Source: Candidatus Kapaibacterium sp.
GTDB taxonomy: Bacteria > Bacteroidota > Ignavibacteria > Kapaibacteriales > Kapaibacteriaceae
DNA: 39,684 nucleotides
Assembly (NCBI GenBank): GCA_018882895.1
Contig: VERF01000017.1
Span: forward strand, 1-39,684
Direction: 5' to 3'
The translations under genes and the position numbers were made by a program. Below the pieces are notes generated by a model. That model had not been told where the DNA came from and searched no databases. It saw nothing but the letters and a program-made list of their open reading frames with translations. This document shows positions 7,563 to 16,431 of the stretch, piece after piece; positions within the stretch are counted from its first letter, which is position 1, and each line of letters opens with the position of its first letter.

Positions 7563-8906
7563 ATGCTTATACGCTCGATTTCCGGACTCCGTGCCACTCT
7601 TGGTGATGATCTGACCCCGGAGGTAGTGGCGCGGTATGCGGTTGCCTTCAGTGCCATCCTTCCTGAGGGGCCCATCGTTGTTGGGCGGGACGGACGTCCG
7701 AGTGGAGTGTGGATGGAGCAGGTGCTGATTGGTGCATTGCGCGCCTGTGGTCGCACGGTGCGGCAGCTCGGGATGGTGCCCACTCCAACGGTTCAGTTGC
7801 TTACTGAGCACACCGACGCCGTTGGTGGCATTGCAATCACCGCGTCGCACAACCCGGCGCCGTGGAACGGACTGAAGTTCGTTGATGCCGGAGGCGTATT
7901 TCTTGATGCCGAGGACAACCAGAGACTATGGAACCAGGTCGACCAACGCGGCGGAGAACTCTCACCGCTTCAGCAGGCCGGCTCTTTCGAAGTCGTCAGT
8001 GACGCCATAGAACAGCACATTGATCGTGTGCTCTCCCTGTCGGCCGTGGCTGCTGCGCCCCCTGCCGCAGGACAGACCGTGGTGGTCGATGCCGTCAATT
8101 GCTCCGGTTCAGAGATCGTTCCGATGCTGCTCGAGCGTCTTGGCTATCGTGTGGTGCGGCTGCATGCCGATGGATCTGGCATCTTCCCGCATGTGCCCGA
8201 GCCCCTTGCCGAAAATCTTATGGGGCTTGGCAGAGCGGTCCTTGAACACGGGGCCGCCTTTGGCGTGGCCGTCGATCCTGATGCCGACCGGCTCGTCCTC
8301 TTCGACCGTTTTGGCGCTGCCATCGGCGAGGAGAAGACCGTCGCCCTGGCTACCAGAGCTGTGCTATCGGCCGGACATCTCGGACCGGTGGTGGTGAACT
8401 TCTCATCATCGCGCATGACCGATGACGTGGCGGCCGAGTTCGGTTGCAGCGTCGAGCGCGCCCCTGTGGGCGAGATCAACGTAGTGCGACACATGCAGCG
8501 CATCGACGCCGTGATAGGGGGCGAGGGAAGCGGCGGCGTGATCTATCCGGCATGCCATGCCGGACGTGACAGTATTGTGGGTCTGGCTCTGATCAGCGCA
8601 ATGCTCCGCCGCGAGAACATCACGCTGGAAGATGCGTGCGCACGCCTGACGTCCTACACCATGATCAAGACCAAGATCGATCTTGCCTCGCGCGTCGATT
8701 TGGAGCCTATTCTGCAGCGGATCACAGAGCGCTTTGCCGATGCGATCGATTCGACGCTCGATGGTATCTACTTGCGATGGAGCGACCGTTGGGCGCATAT
8801 CCGTGCCTCCAACACCGAGCCCATCATGCGAGTGATCGCCGAGGCTCGCAGTGAGCAAGATGCGCGCGACATTGTTTCGTCGATCTCCTCACTGATCGGT
8901 GGCTAG
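7563..8906 (+). CDS. glmM: Phosphoglucosamine mutase / phosphohexomutase (GlmM-like)
   Basis: An alpha-D-phosphohexomutase of 447 residues. The GlmM reaction turns glucosamine-6-P into glucosamine-1-P for UDP-GlcNAc, hence peptidoglycan and LPS. Visible sites are the phosphoserine loop TASHNPAPWNG (S95), the metal loop DPDADR (238-243), the sugar-specificity loop GGEGSGG (319-325) and the phosphate loop RASNTEP (414-420). The N-terminus (LIRSISGLRAT) is that of Bacteroidota GlmM-type enzymes, supporting the ATG at 7563. Phosphomannomutase activity cannot be excluded from sequence, but murD in the same gene block favours a cell-wall role. No Shine-Dalgarno is present; a heptamer array fills the leader. 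Confidence 0.9.
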   Translation: MLIRSISGLRATLGDDLTPEVVARYAVAFSAILPEGPIVVGRDGRPSGVWMEQVLIGALRACGRTVRQLGMVPTPTVQLLTEHTDAVGGIAITASHNPAPWNGLKFVDAGGVFLDAEDNQRLWNQVDQRGGELSPLQQAGSFEVVSDAIEQHIDRVLSLSAVAAAPPAAGQTVVVDAVNCSGSEIVPMLLERLGYRVVRLHADGSGIFPHVPEPLAENLMGLGRAVLEHGAAFGVAVDPDADRLVLFDRFGAAIGEEKTVALATRAVLSAGHLGPVVVNFSSSRMTDDVAAEFGCSVERAPVGEINVVRHMQRIDAVIGGEGSGGVIYPACHAGRDSIVGLALISAMLRRENITLEDACARLTSYTMIKTKIDLASRVDLEPILQRITERFADAIDSTLDGIYLRWSDRWAHIRASNTEPIMRVIAEARSEQDARDIVSSISSLIGG

Positions 8907-8910
8907 CCCC

Positions 8911-11900
8911 ATGGCGTCGAACGGGATCGCACTTGCACGACGCGTGCTTGCCAAATGCCTGCAGTCGGCCGTTGGCGGTGAAGGCTCACGACACGTCATT
9001 GAGGAATACAGCAGCGTCGAAGGATCCTTCCGCGTGCTGCGCGATGCATCGACGAATCGGGCCATTGCTGTAGTTGACGCAATTCTTCCTTCTGAAAGTC
9101 CGTTCGACGAAGTTCCGCGCGACAGACTGCGTGCGGTGGCAACGCGCCTGCAAGCCCCGTACTTCATCCTGACCAATTTTCGCCGCGTCGTAAGCTACCG
9201 TACTGAAGGCGTGCTCAAGAGACTGCCCGACGAGCAGCACACCGTAGGATGGCAGAATGCATCCGACGTGCGGGCGGTGGCCGACGCCGAAGCATCCGGA
9301 ATGCAGATCGGGATCACGTCGGCGCTGCGCCAGGCAATCCTCTGGCTTGGCGTCGACGAATCGCTCTCAGCGCAGCAGCGCGTCACTGACGCGTCCGGCT
9401 TCTTCAGCGAGCGCGTGCTGGCGCTCTTTGATGATCTCGTGCAGTGCTGCGAGTCAGGGGGCGAGCACCGCGATGCCGTGCTCCGACTCGGAACGAGCAT
9501 CCTTGCCTACGTTCTCATGCACGTGCGCGACCGGGAGAATCTCGATCGATTGTCTCTGCCCTATGGGCTCGGCAGTGCCGAGCTTATGACCGATCTGGTG
9601 GGCGCCTTCTTCCGTCAGGCCCGTCGCCGCGGCCACACAATGTTGCCCGAATCGGTGAACGACATTCGCATTGTAGCCGGCCGCGAGGGCGTCTTCCGAA
9701 TGACGCTGTCGGACCTGATCGACTTTCTGCATCGGTTCGATCCCGAGCGACTCTCGGACCACGATCTGCACCGTGCGGTCGACGCTGTGCTGCAACGCTG
9801 CGCGCGCATTGCCAGAGCCTCCGTGCCAACCATCGACGCGCTGGATCTGGCGCTCAGGATGTCGTTGCATGCGGGAGCAACTTCTGCGGGACCGCAACCG
9901 GCGCGTCAGCGTCTGCTCGAGATCGGCCAAACACAGGGTCTGGCCAGCGTCCGCCACTTGCTTATGTCAGGCGATGCCCCCTGCGAGGCGCGCGTCTATG
10001 CACGCACGGCCGAGGACGAGAGGGCCATCGTTTTGCGATCAAGCGGACGTCTTGGCGTGGAAGCCGACGTGCAGATCCTGCGTGAAACGCGCTTCGTCCG
10101 CAGCCCATGGAACATGGTCGTGGCCACGTCCACCGATGTGCGCGAGCGGCATCGACTGCGCCTTCTGCTGGAGCGCCTGCCGATCGACGTTGGTGGTACG
10201 GTTGTACTCTTCTTGCCGATCTCGGCCTTGCACGACGAGAGATATGATGCCGTGCGAACGGTACTTGCAGACCGGTTCGCCATCGAGTGGCTTGTGGTGA
10301 GCGATGCAGAAGCGCTTGCCGAGCCCGACACGGGCGTGTGCTTCATCGTGGCTCGACGCGTCAACGGGGTCGACCCCGATCATGCCGCCCGATGCGTGTA
10401 CCTGCGCCGCCCCATAGCGGCCTTCTTCCCTTCCTCGAAGGCCTCGCGCGACCTTGAGCAGCATCGCCTGCGGGCACTTGACACCTTTGTTGCCTATCTC
10501 GACGCATCACGTCAGGGTAAGCTCAACGACGAAGCCGTTGTGCGCATGATCCCCCAGGAGATCCTCCGACGTCACACGGTCTGGGAAGACTTCCTTGTTC
10601 CGCCCGACGTGCTGAGCTCCATCATGAGCAAGACGCTGCCGCACGTGCGCCCCTTACGGGAGTTGGCCGACGTGTCAGGGGGCTTGCGCACCGGTGCGTT
10701 TGATGTGTTTGCTCCCGACACTCAGCAGATCGCATCGGACGACATTGAAAGTCAATTCTGGCAGCGCGTTGAAGCCGACGGCAGCCTGGTTGACAATCTC
10801 ATTCTTATGTCGGGCGACGAGATCGAATCAATGTTCGGACTCCCCGATGCCGACCGGCGGTTGCTCTGCCTACCGAAGGATCGAGCGCAGATGAGCGGAA
10901 CCAATGCGCTGACGCGCATCGAGCGTGCCGAACGTGATGGTGTGCACCTGCGCACATCGGTGCGCCATGCCCAGCACTGGTGGCATATTCAGCCCCCTGA
11001 AGCCCCACATCTTGTTGTACCGAAGCAGCAGGCGCAGCGTTGGGTGGTGGCTGTCAACTCCGTGCGTGCGTATGCGGCCGATGCGTTTGTGTGCGTCACG
11101 CTGCAGCGGCCGGAGCTAACCGACCGCATTGCACTGTGGATGAACTCCACCATCGGGCTGTTTCTGAGCGAACTCATGCGCGATGGCTCGCATGTGCAAA
11201 GCATTACCGTTCGTGATGCGCAGGAGTTTCCGATCGCCGCAGAGGAAATCCTTCAGCGCATCGACCAGTCCGCCTTTACGGGGCTTACCCGGCGTCGGGT
11301 TACGACCCTTGCCGATGAGTTTGGAGCACTCTCCTACGACAGTATCCGGCCGGAGACGATCCTTCGGGACAGGCGCAAGCTGGATGCCTTCATCATGACG
11401 GACCTGCTGGGTCTTACCGATGAAGAGCAGCGGTGGGTGTATCGATTCGCCTACTCGTGGTGGTCCCGTGCATCGAACATCCGTCACATTGCCAACGCCA
11501 TGATCCATGAATTGGAGCGCCGCTATCGCGTGAAGCCCCTTCGCACATGGTACTGGCCGCGCATCGATCAGCTTCCGGACGGGAACCGTCGTCAGATCGT
11601 GCTCGATACTGCTCCTGTGAACGTGAACGTATCGGCCACCATGTTCGGTTGGCAGGTTCGTATAGAGATGACCTCCGGAGACGATCTGCTCATCGACACG
11701 TCCGGAGCCGAGGAAGCAGAGTGCATCGGCCTATTCCTGCGCATGGGGGTCAGAGCCGTTGAGATCCCATCCGATGCCGTGCTCATCGCCGAGGTTCTTC
11801 CACTGCTGCGCTCGTATGTTGACATTGTTGAAGAGCATCTGCCTGAGATGCTTGCCCCCTTCCCCGATGATATGCGCCAGGCCATCAGGTATGATGTGGC

Positions 11901-11922
11901 CCGCGCCTTGTGTTCGCGCTGA
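8911..11922 (+). CDS. Large restriction-modification-like protein with degenerate nuclease and methyltransferase motifs
   Basis: A 1003-residue protein with the layout of a type IIG or large N6-adenine methylase, apparently without catalytic residues. Residues 1-110 resemble a restriction nuclease N-domain (LQAPYFILTNFRRVVSY), but the strand that should carry E-x-K reads AVVDAI (D56). A helical region follows, about 130-330, then a methyltransferase-like core, about 330-500: 'VYART..DERAIVLRSSGRLGVEADVQIL' sits where the SAM-binding strands should be, the NPPY position reads ATST (405-408) after WNMVV, and the post-motif stretch GGTVVLFLPISALHDERYD is family-like. No DPACGSG-type motif I is seen. 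Residues 530-770 look like a target recognition domain (WWHIQPPEAPHLVVPK; MNSTIGLFLSELM). Start: the ATG 4 bases after the glmM stop; a GTG at 8899 is possible. Base use matches the neighbours. Perhaps a DNA-binding, non-cutting descendant. Confidence 0.72.
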   Translation: MASNGIALARRVLAKCLQSAVGGEGSRHVIEEYSSVEGSFRVLRDASTNRAIAVVDAILPSESPFDEVPRDRLRAVATRLQAPYFILTNFRRVVSYRTEGVLKRLPDEQHTVGWQNASDVRAVADAEASGMQIGITSALRQAILWLGVDESLSAQQRVTDASGFFSERVLALFDDLVQCCESGGEHRDAVLRLGTSILAYVLMHVRDRENLDRLSLPYGLGSAELMTDLVGAFFRQARRRGHTMLPESVNDIRIVAGREGVFRMTLSDLIDFLHRFDPERLSDHDLHRAVDAVLQRCARIARASVPTIDALDLALRMSLHAGATSAGPQPARQRLLEIGQTQGLASVRHLLMSGDAPCEARVYARTAEDERAIVLRSSGRLGVEADVQILRETRFVRSPWNMVVATSTDVRERHRLRLLLERLPIDVGGTVVLFLPISALHDERYDAVRTVLADRFAIEWLVVSDAEALAEPDTGVCFIVARRVNGVDPDHAARCVYLRRPIAAFFPSSKASRDLEQHRLRALDTFVAYLDASRQGKLNDEAVVRMIPQEILRRHTVWEDFLVPPDVLSSIMSKTLPHVRPLRELADVSGGLRTGAFDVFAPDTQQIASDDIESQFWQRVEADGSLVDNLILMSGDEIESMFGLPDADRRLLCLPKDRAQMSGTNALTRIERAERDGVHLRTSVRHAQHWWHIQPPEAPHLVVPKQQAQRWVVAVNSVRAYAADAFVCVTLQRPELTDRIALWMNSTIGLFLSELMRDGSHVQSITVRDAQEFPIAAEEILQRIDQSAFTGLTRRRVTTLADEFGALSYDSIRPETILRDRRKLDAFIMTDLLGLTDEEQRWVYRFAYSWWSRASNIRHIANAMIHELERRYRVKPLRTWYWPRIDQLPDGNRRQIVLDTAPVNVNVSATMFGWQVRIEMTSGDDLLIDTSGAEEAECIGLFLRMGVRAVEIPSDAVLIAEVLPLLRSYVDIVEEHLPEMLAPFPDDMRQAIRYDVARALCSR

Positions 11923-11990
11923 CGCGTCACGTTCTGTTGGTTGGTTCACTCGTAGAAGCATGACGACTCACCGTCGCAAACGGAGGAATC

Positions 11991-12998
11991 ATGCTGAACC
12001 ACCACGCGATCGTCGCCCTGCGGCTGATCGCACGTCTACCCAACGACACCATACGAAACCTGAGCTCGGAATGCTCGGATCTTGATGACGCGCTGCAGCG
12101 CATCGGCCGGCATCCGATGGATCTGTTCGATCGAGCCAACCAACAGTTGGAGCGATGTCGGCAGATCGGCGTACGCGTGATCCCATGGAACGACGAGCAC
12201 TATCCGCGCAGGCTTCTTGAGATCGGCTCGCCCCCTGCCGTGATCTTTGTGCGAGGGGGCCTGCCCGATGAATCGAGACCAACACTGGCGATCGTCGGCA
12301 CCAGGTCATGCACGATCCACTACGGCAAGCCCGTGACCGATGTGCTTGTAGAGTCATGGACGCAGCGCAGCGCCGTCATCATCAGCGGCCTGGCGCACGG
12401 GATCGACACCGTGGCACATGAGGCCACGCTCAGGATGCGCGGTATCACGGTGGCCGTCATCGCCAGCGGGATCGACCGCATCACGCCCGTGGTGGCGCAG
12501 CGTCTGTCGGACCGGATCGTCGAGGCCGGCGGCTGCATCGTCACCGAGCACCCGTGCGGTGTAGCAGCGCTTCCTCCGGCCTTTCCGGCGCGCAATCGCA
12601 TCATCTCGGGCATGAGCGACGCCGTGGTGGTGGTCGAAAGCAAGAGTCGCGGAGGCGCCCTCATCACGGCCGAGTTTGCGCGTATGCAGGGTCGACCCGT
12701 CTATGCCGTTCCCGGACCCATCACTTCGACGCGCAGCGACGGTTGCAACGCCCTGATCGCCACCGGAGCGGCACGCCTTCTGACGTCGGCCGATGACGTC
12801 GCAGAGCTCCCGCCGATGCCTGCGCAAAGGGCCCCCATGGAGACGATCGAGGGACTCGACACCGGGAGTCCTCGACATGTTGACGACATAGCAATGCTCT
12901 GGAACTGCAGCGCTGCCGAGGCCATGGGCAGGCTTCTCGACCTTGAGCTTGGCGGACGTGTTACGCGCCTTCCGGGCAACCACTTTCTGGCGCGATGA
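11991..12998 (+). CDS. dprA: DNA processing protein DprA
   Basis: DprA loads RecA on single-stranded DNA during natural transformation. The 335-residue protein shows the Rossmann-like core: IVGTRSCTIHYG (101-112), SGLAHGIDTVAHEATL (132-147), FPARNRIISGMSDAVVVVES (198-217) and SRGGALITAEFA (219-230). An N-terminal helical domain (1-60) and a C-terminal winged-helix-like part (about 285-335) complete the usual long form. GGAGG at 11982-11986 supports the start. A 68-base gap separates it from the degenerate methylase gene. With comF nearby this suggests DNA uptake, though many non-competent bacteria keep dprA. Confidence 0.95.
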   Translation: MLNHHAIVALRLIARLPNDTIRNLSSECSDLDDALQRIGRHPMDLFDRANQQLERCRQIGVRVIPWNDEHYPRRLLEIGSPPAVIFVRGGLPDESRPTLAIVGTRSCTIHYGKPVTDVLVESWTQRSAVIISGLAHGIDTVAHEATLRMRGITVAVIASGIDRITPVVAQRLSDRIVEAGGCIVTEHPCGVAALPPAFPARNRIISGMSDAVVVVESKSRGGALITAEFARMQGRPVYAVPGPITSTRSDGCNALIATGAARLLTSADDVAELPPMPAQRAPMETIEGLDTGSPRHVDDIAMLWNCSAAEAMGRLLDLELGGRVTRLPGNHFLAR

Positions 12999-13019
12999 TC
13001 CTGATTGTAACTTGTGGTG

Positions 13020-14045
13020 ATGTCTATCCCCAACAGAAAGCGTTCACACGTCGACCTTGCCATTGGCGGCGACGTGGCATTCCGGAGCAAGAGCACCGGC
13101 TTAGAGCGCTACAGCTTCCAGTACAATGCGCTCCCCGAGATCGACCTTGCCGACGTCGACACGTCGACCTCGTTTGTGGGGCGCCCCCTGCAGCTTCCTC
13201 TTATCATCACGGGCATGACAGGGGGCTATCCGGAGGCTGAGCGCATCAACACCGAGCTGGCCGAAGCCTGCGCCACACTTGGCATTGCCATGGGCGTCGG
13301 ATCGATGCGTGCCGCCCTTGAGGATCCGGCGCTGGCGGCCTCGTTTGCATGCGTTCGACCCTTTGCTGACGCTGTGCCGATCATTGCAAACTTCGGCGCC
13401 GTGCAGGCCACGAGGTGGCGTAGTGCTGGCAGGCTTGACGAGATGATGCAGCGAGCCGTTGAGATGACCGGGGCCGCCGCCCTGACGGTTCACCTCAACC
13501 CTTTGCAGGAGCTTGCGCAACCCGAAGGCGAGCCGGAGTTCCGCGGCGTACTCGAGACCATCCATCAGATGGTCGGCACCTGCCCCGTGCCGTTGGTGGT
13601 GAAGGAAGTTGGTGCAGGACTCTCTGCAAGCGTGGTGCAGCGCCTGCGCGAGGTTGGCGTAGAGATCATCGACATTGCCGGTGCCGGCGGCACGTCGTGG
13701 GCCGGCGTCGAGATCCTCCGTCACAACTCCCCTTCAGACGTTGAGCATCTCTGGGACGTGGGCATTCCAACGGCCGAGTGCATCATCGTCAATCGCGATC
13801 TCGTTCCAACGATGATCGCATCCGGTGGTATATCGAGCGGCACGGATGTGGCGGTGTGCATCGGACTCGGCGCGAACCTTGTTGGCGCTGCGCGCCCGGT
13901 GCTGCAAGCGCAGCACCACGGTGGCGTGGGCGGCGTAGTAGATTTTATCACTTCATGGCGAACTGCCTTGAGACAGTGGATGTTTCTGACCGGTAGCCCG
14001 ACGATTGATGAACTGCGCAAGGCTCCACTTATCCTCGTATCTTGA
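13020..14045 (+). CDS. fni: Type 2 isopentenyl-diphosphate delta-isomerase
   Basis: The FMN- and NADPH-dependent enzyme that interconverts IPP and DMAPP, the building blocks of all isoprenoids; cytoplasmic. Family signatures in the 341-residue product are RKRSHVDLA (6-14), the FMN segment ITGMTGG (63-69), MGVGSMR (91-97), HLNPLQELAQPEGEPEF with the metal-binding Glu (158-174), VKEVGAGLS (194-202) and IAGAGGTSWAGVE (219-231). I prefer ATG 13020; two in-frame GTG codons precede it at 13014 and 13017. The gene lies 21 bases after dprA and 6 before a prenyl synthase that consumes its products, so the pair makes a small isoprenoid unit within the long block. Confidence 0.95.
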   Translation: MSIPNRKRSHVDLAIGGDVAFRSKSTGLERYSFQYNALPEIDLADVDTSTSFVGRPLQLPLIITGMTGGYPEAERINTELAEACATLGIAMGVGSMRAALEDPALAASFACVRPFADAVPIIANFGAVQATRWRSAGRLDEMMQRAVEMTGAAALTVHLNPLQELAQPEGEPEFRGVLETIHQMVGTCPVPLVVKEVGAGLSASVVQRLREVGVEIIDIAGAGGTSWAGVEILRHNSPSDVEHLWDVGIPTAECIIVNRDLVPTMIASGGISSGTDVAVCIGLGANLVGAARPVLQAQHHGGVGGVVDFITSWRTALRQWMFLTGSPTIDELRKAPLILVS

Positions 14046-14051
14046 GTGTCA

Positions 14052-15071
14052 ATGCCCATGTCGAGCCAGTCAGCACACACAGATAATTTCGCCCCCTACC
14101 GTGATCGCATAGAGTCGGCCCTTATCGATGCTCTTGCCGAGTTTCGTGAGCCACATTGCCTTTACGATCCCGTTCACTACCTCTTCGAGGCAGGGGGCAA
14201 ACGGGTCCGCCCGGTCCTTACGCTGCTTGCCTGCGAAGCCGTCGGCGGCGCGGCCGAGCATGCACTGCCGGCATCAGTGGCCATTGAGCTGCTGCATACC
14301 TTCACGCTTGTGCATGACGACATCATGGACAGCTCGGCCAAGCGGCGCGGGCGCGACACGGTGCATCGCAAATGGAACACCAACACCGCTATCTTGTCAG
14401 GCGACGTGATGATGGGCATGGCCATGCGTCTTCTGCTGCGAAGCGCGGCACATGCACCACGTCCGCTCGACGTGGTGGATGCATTTTCGACGGGGCTCAT
14501 CGACGTATGTGACGGACAGGCTCTCGACATGGAGTTTATGCTCCGCTCCGACGTCAGGGCCGACGAGTACTTCATGATGATCGAGCGCAAGACGGCGCGC
14601 CTGCTTGAGACATCGGTGGCCATAGGTGCCAGCATCGGCGGTGCCGATCAGCATCAGCGCGAATCGCTGCAGAGATTTGCCCGCGAGATCGGCCTGGCAT
14701 TTCAGATGCAGGATGACATCCTTGATGTGATCGGTGCGGAGAAGTTTGGCAAGGCACGTGGCGGAGACATCATCGAGGGCAAGCGCACATGGCTCATGCT
14801 TGAGTGCTGTGCACGCGTCGAATCCGATGTCAACGCCTCCGGCGAGCATCGACATCTGGTGGCGATGTTCCGCTCCGGAACGCCCCTTACCAAGGATCAC
14901 GTTGATGCGGTGATCGGCATGCTCGAGGCCTACGGGATCATGGAAGCAGCAACGTCCATCGTTGGGCATCACACCGAGAACGCCTACGATTCCCTCCAGC
15001 GCCTGCCGGCCTCGGATTCCAGAGATCGACTGCGCCAGCTGGCGGCATCGCTCATGGAGCGGACCCACTAA
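14052..15071 (+). CDS. Polyprenyl diphosphate synthase (trans-isoprenyl, GGPP/FPP type)
   Basis: A head-to-tail prenyl synthase that condenses IPP with allylic diphosphates. It shows GGKRVRPVL (48-56), the first Asp-rich motif LVHDDIMD with D89, D90 and D93, and the second, FQMQDDILD, with D221, D222 and D225. The first motif lacks the two-residue insertion of typical bacterial FPP synthases, and the residue five before its first Asp is Phe, which usually limits chain length; a C15-C20 product is my inference. Length 339 is normal. Start ATG 14052; a GTG at 14046, directly after the fni stop, is also possible. Products could feed menaquinone (menG at 25737) and carotenoids (CrtI-like gene at 26447). 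Confidence 0.92.
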   Translation: MPMSSQSAHTDNFAPYRDRIESALIDALAEFREPHCLYDPVHYLFEAGGKRVRPVLTLLACEAVGGAAEHALPASVAIELLHTFTLVHDDIMDSSAKRRGRDTVHRKWNTNTAILSGDVMMGMAMRLLLRSAAHAPRPLDVVDAFSTGLIDVCDGQALDMEFMLRSDVRADEYFMMIERKTARLLETSVAIGASIGGADQHQRESLQRFAREIGLAFQMQDDILDVIGAEKFGKARGGDIIEGKRTWLMLECCARVESDVNASGEHRHLVAMFRSGTPLTKDHVDAVIGMLEAYGIMEAATSIVGHHTENAYDSLQRLPASDSRDRLRQLAASLMERTH

Positions 15072-15096
15072 GATTTGCCGCCGTATTTTTGGCGTC

Positions 15097-16425
15097 ATGC
15101 GTATATCCGTCATCGGTGCCGCCAAGAGCGGCATCGCAGCAGCAGAACTTGCCCAACGTCAGGGTCACGACGTATTCGTCAGCGAATCTCGATCTTCCGA
15201 TTCTGCCTCGGAAGTTCACTCGCGTCTTGCATCCGCCGGCATTGTGGCGGAATTCGGCGGACACTCCGACGAGGTCTACCGCGCCGATCTGATCATCGTC
15301 TCCCCCGGTGTGGTGCCATCGCATCCCGTGCGCATTGAGGCCGATCGCCGCGGCATTGAGCTTATTGGTGAGCTTGAGTATGCCAGCAGGCATCTGACCA
15401 ATCCGATCATTGCCATCACCGGGACCAATGGCAAGACCACAACAACGGCGCTGACGGCATACATCCTTCAGCAGAGTGGACGGCCGGCCGTTGCCGCAGG
15501 TAACATCGGAACACCACTTTGTTCGCTGGTTGGCACCATCACACCCGATACCGTCATCGTGGCTGAGTGCAGCTCTTACCAGCTCGATACCATCAAGACA
15601 TTTCGGCCGCAGGTCAGCATGATCCTTAACATCACGCCTGACCATCTCGCGTATCACGGGACGTTTTCCAACTACGTTGAAGCAAAGTGGAAAATTGCTT
15701 CGAATCAGCAGAGCGATGACATTGTAATTTTGAACGCTGATGATCCGGCGGTTGCGCCGGCAGCATCAGCAGTCCGAAGTTCGGTACGCTTCTTCAGCAC
15801 CACTCGTGAGGTTGAAGGGGCATTCATCCGGGGGGGTGAAATCGTTCTTCGGGATCAGCAGCATAATGAGGAGATCCTTATGTCCTTGAGACGTCTTGGA
15901 TTGCCCGGAGTTCACAACGCAGCAAACTCCATGGCATCCACCCTGGCGGCCCGTGCCTTTGAGGTACGCAATGAGAATATTCGCGATTCGCTGATGACCT
16001 TCAGCGGCGTCGAGCACAGGCTCGAGGGCGTGCGAATCATCAAAGGTGTCCGCTACGTGAACGATTCGAAAGCCACCAACGTTAACGCCACGTGGTACGC
16101 GCTTTCCAGCTATGACAGACCGATCGTTTGGATCGCAGGCGGACGCGGGGACAGCAACAATTATGCTGAACTCGACGAGCTTGTGTCAGCCAACGTCAAG
16201 TCGATCGTCTGCATCGGTGAGGAAGCCGACGCCATCTTCAGTCACTGGTGCACGACCAAGCGCTGTGTGAAGGCAGAAACGATGGAAGATGCCATCCGAA
16301 TCGCCTCCGACATGGCACTTGCCGACGATGTTGTGCTCTTTTCCCCTGCCTGCAAGTCCTTCGACATGTTCGCCAACTACGAAGAACGCGGTCGCGCATT
16401 CAAGCGCCTTGTGGCAACACTGTGA
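15097..16425 (+). CDS. murD: UDP-N-acetylmuramoyl-alanine--D-glutamate ligase
   Basis: MurD adds D-Glu to UDP-MurNAc-L-Ala with ATP, a cytoplasmic step of peptidoglycan synthesis. The 442-residue protein has an N-terminal UDP-binding domain (ISVIGAAKSGIAAAELA, 3-19), the ATP loop GTNGKTTTT (109-117), ECSSYQL (157-163), NITPDHLAYHG (178-188), a Lys in YVEAKWK (about 197) at the carbamylation position, VNDSKATN in the C-terminal half and the end motif FSPACKSFDMFANYEERG. The open frame extends upstream to 14962, but ATG 15097 starts exactly at the conserved N-terminus and clears the preceding gene by 25 bases. No other mur gene is adjacent. Confidence 0.96.
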   Translation: MRISVIGAAKSGIAAAELAQRQGHDVFVSESRSSDSASEVHSRLASAGIVAEFGGHSDEVYRADLIIVSPGVVPSHPVRIEADRRGIELIGELEYASRHLTNPIIAITGTNGKTTTTALTAYILQQSGRPAVAAGNIGTPLCSLVGTITPDTVIVAECSSYQLDTIKTFRPQVSMILNITPDHLAYHGTFSNYVEAKWKIASNQQSDDIVILNADDPAVAPAASAVRSSVRFFSTTREVEGAFIRGGEIVLRDQQHNEEILMSLRRLGLPGVHNAANSMASTLAARAFEVRNENIRDSLMTFSGVEHRLEGVRIIKGVRYVNDSKATNVNATWYALSSYDRPIVWIAGGRGDSNNYAELDELVSANVKSIVCIGEEADAIFSHWCTTKRCVKAETMEDAIRIASDMALADDVVLFSPACKSFDMFANYEERGRAFKRLVATL

Positions 16426-16431
16426 TCACAC

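Noticed and set aside
13014-13019. Earlier GTG starts for fni (and similarly GTG 8899, GTG 14046, TTG 20634)
   Set aside because: The next ATG in each case gives the family's normal N-terminus and avoids overlap with the upstream stop; kept only as alternatives.
14962-15096. N-terminal extension of murD by 45 residues
   Set aside because: It overlaps the prenyl synthase gene by 110 bases, and MurD homologues begin at the residues encoded from ATG 15097.
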